A DNA stretch of 15,813 bases, from the NCBI GenBank assembly GCA_026001145.1, contig BNZN01000019.1:1-15813 (forward strand). The letters run 5' to 3'. The translations under genes and the position numbers were made by a program. The notes beneath the pieces are model-generated. The model searched no databases and was not told the origin of the DNA. It was given only the letters and a program-made list of their open reading frames with translations. Of this stretch, positions 14,562 through 15,813 are shown piece by piece (position 1 is the stretch's first letter; every line of letters starts with the position of its first letter). Source of the stretch: Clostridia bacterium. GTDB lineage: Bacteria > Bacillota > Clostridia > Oscillospirales > Ruminococcaceae.

Positions 14562-15813
14562 TTATGCTTCAGCTGTGTTTGCGCGCCAGGCAATCAGGTT
14601 AGAGATTGCCCTTTCTGCGAGTTTTTCGTGTCTAACTTTCTTATCTTTTATTTTTGTATCAAATGGCGGCAAAATCCCCATGTTGCTGTTCATCGGTTGG
14701 AAATCTGTAATCGCACTATCGCTGATATATGAGGCAAGAGCTCCTATCATAGTGGTTTTTGGAAGAGGGATCAACTTTAGATTTTTGATTGTTCTTGCCA
14801 GATTCAACCCGGCAATCAAGCCACTTGCAGCAGATTCTAAATAGCCTTCAACTCCGGTTATCTGACCGGCGAAAAAGCAGTTGTGATTCATTTTATATCT
14901 AAAATGTTCATCAAGCAACTTTGGGCTGTTTATGAATGTGTTCCTGTGCATCACACCGTATCTTACGAATTCGGTGCTATTAAGCCCAGGAATCAAACTA
15001 AATACGCGTTTTTGTTCGCCCCATTTAAGGTTTGTTTGGAATCCCACAAGGTTAAACAGGCTACCTTCGTTGTTTTCTTGCCGCAGCTGAACAACAGCAT
15101 ATGCCCTTTCGTTTGTTGTTGGATTTATGATTCCGACGGGTTTTAATGGACCAAAACGTAGGGTATCTTTGCCTTTTTTTGCCATAATTTCAATTGGCAT
15201 GCACCCTGAAAAAGTCTGAAAATCTTTTTGTTCAAAACTCGGCAGTTGCACAGTTTCAGCGTTAATCAATGCGTCATAAAATTTTTCGTATTCTTCTTTG
15301 TTCATCGGGCAATTGAGATAATCTGCGCCACCTTTGTTATATCGTGAGGCAAAAAATGCTTTGTTTTTATCTAAGCTTTCACCTGTTACGATTGGTGCCG
15401 CGGCATCAAAAAAACTAAGATTTTCTTCTCCAAATGCTTCTTCAATCTTTTGGCAAAGGCTGGCGCTTGTAAGTGGTCCGGTTGCAATGATGCATGGTTT
15501 TTCTTTTGCGGGCAGGTCACCCAATTCCATTTGAACTACTCTGATTAGCGAGTTTTCTTTTACTCGTCTTGTTACGTATTGCGAAAACTGTTCCCGATTT
15601 ACAGCTAAGGCATCTCCGGCAGGTGTTCTTGTGTTTTCGGCAGCTTCCATTATTATTGATCCTAAGAGTTTTAATTCTTCTTTCAACAGCCCCGATGCGG
15701 TTTCTCTTCGAATTGATTTTAACGAATTTGAGCAAACGAGTTCGGCAAAACAAGGGTTTTTGTGTGCGGGAGTGAATTTGTGAGGTTTCATTTCGATCAA
15801 ATCAACTCCGATT
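14562..15813 (-). CDS. trmFO: TrmFO, folate/FAD-dependent tRNA U54 methyltransferase, partial
   Basis: The frame is open to the window edge; roughly 25 N-terminal residues including the FAD-binding GAGLAG motif lie outside. The visible 417 residues start IGVDLIEMKPHKFTPAHKNP, equivalent to the family's GIKVDLYEMRP region. TrmFO makes 5-methyluridine at tRNA position 54 using methylenetetrahydrofolate, FADH2 and NAD(P)H, mainly in Bacillota and some other groups lacking the SAM-dependent TrmA. Both functional cysteines are in their motifs (FAELVCSNSL and SGCMPIE). Other landmarks are AGDALAVNR, CIIATGPLTS, VQLRQEN, GLNSTEFVRYGVMHRNT and FAGQITGVEGYLESAASG. A terminator follows 54 nt after the stop, so it is separate from pepP-ispDF. 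Confidence 0.95.
   Translation of the reverse strand, partial: IGVDLIEMKPHKFTPAHKNPCFAELVCSNSLKSIRRETASGLLKEELKLLGSIIMEAAENTRTPAGDALAVNREQFSQYVTRRVKENSLIRVVQMELGDLPAKEKPCIIATGPLTSASLCQKIEEAFGEENLSFFDAAAPIVTGESLDKNKAFFASRYNKGGADYLNCPMNKEEYEKFYDALINAETVQLPSFEQKDFQTFSGCMPIEIMAKKGKDTLRFGPLKPVGIINPTTNERAYAVVQLRQENNEGSLFNLVGFQTNLKWGEQKRVFSLIPGLNSTEFVRYGVMHRNTFINSPKLLDEHFRYKMNHNCFFAGQITGVEGYLESAASGLIAGLNLARTIKNLKLIPLPKTTMIGALASYISDSAITDFQPMNSNMGILPPFDTKIKDKKVRHEKLAERAISNLIAWRANTAEA

Noticed and set aside
14244..14732. Plus-strand frame of 162 codons with a 16-residue repeat
   Set aside because: It overlaps the ends of pepP and trmFO antisense and crosses the trmFO terminator, with no SD. The peptide repeat simply reflects the 48-bp DNA repeat.
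1..15813. tRNA or rRNA genes, CRISPR array, transposase or integrase
   Set aside because: No cloverleaf-like gene, regularly spaced short repeats or mobile-element protein was found by reading both strands. The accessory segment looks shaped by recombination between family copies rather than by a visible transposon.

Overview
This looks like chromosomal DNA of a Gram-positive bacterium, most likely Bacillota (Clostridia-like). The support is a folate-dependent TrmFO, an IreB (UPF0297) regulator, a YcxB-like membrane protein, a fused IspD-IspF of the MEP pathway, strong AGGAGG-type ribosome binding sites with frequent TTG/GTG starts, and promoters with TGn-extended -10 boxes. The species cannot be named from this sequence. 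Three signs of erosion (a miaA remnant, a frameshifted paralogue and a PriA with spoiled ATPase motifs) hint at a host-associated or relaxed-selection lifestyle; that is inference.

Layout. Positions 1-5030 (minus strand): an apparent operon dnaN > YcxB-like membrane protein > ireB > cls > priA (its C-terminus lies off the window), with gaps of 18-34 nt and a clear promoter at 5107-5136. Positions 5200-7310 (minus): an accessory segment with two members of a secreted-protein family, a broken copy A and an intact copy B, separated by the last ~75 codons of a destroyed miaA. Positions 7313-11073 (minus): promoter > membrane-anchored kinase-like protein > leuS > terminator. Positions 11150-12001 (plus): a third family member, C, divergent from the kinase gene. 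Positions 12030-15813 (minus): trmFO (N-terminus off the window), terminator, then pepP-type peptidase > ispDF, ending in the hairpin shared with gene C.

The housekeeping genes cover replication and restart (DnaN, PriA), membrane lipid synthesis (Cls), cell-envelope signalling (IreB), translation (LeuS, TrmFO, MiaA remnant), isoprenoid precursors (IspDF) and peptide turnover (M24 peptidase).

The most interesting content is the A/B/C family. Each copy is a cassette: a conserved upstream block, a near-identical promoter (TTGACA, 17 nt, TAAACT with extended -10), a small hairpin at the predicted mRNA 5' end whose pairing is kept despite base changes, a strong SD, and a conserved signal peptide. 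A highly divergent mature protein follows, and copies A and C also share a 3' hairpin motif. A fourth, lost copy is suggested by an orphan 3' flank at 7280-7308. Copy B's stop codon lies inside miaA sequence, recording the recombination that destroyed miaA. A membrane-anchored, apparently extracytoplasmic kinase-like protein is encoded divergently from copy C.
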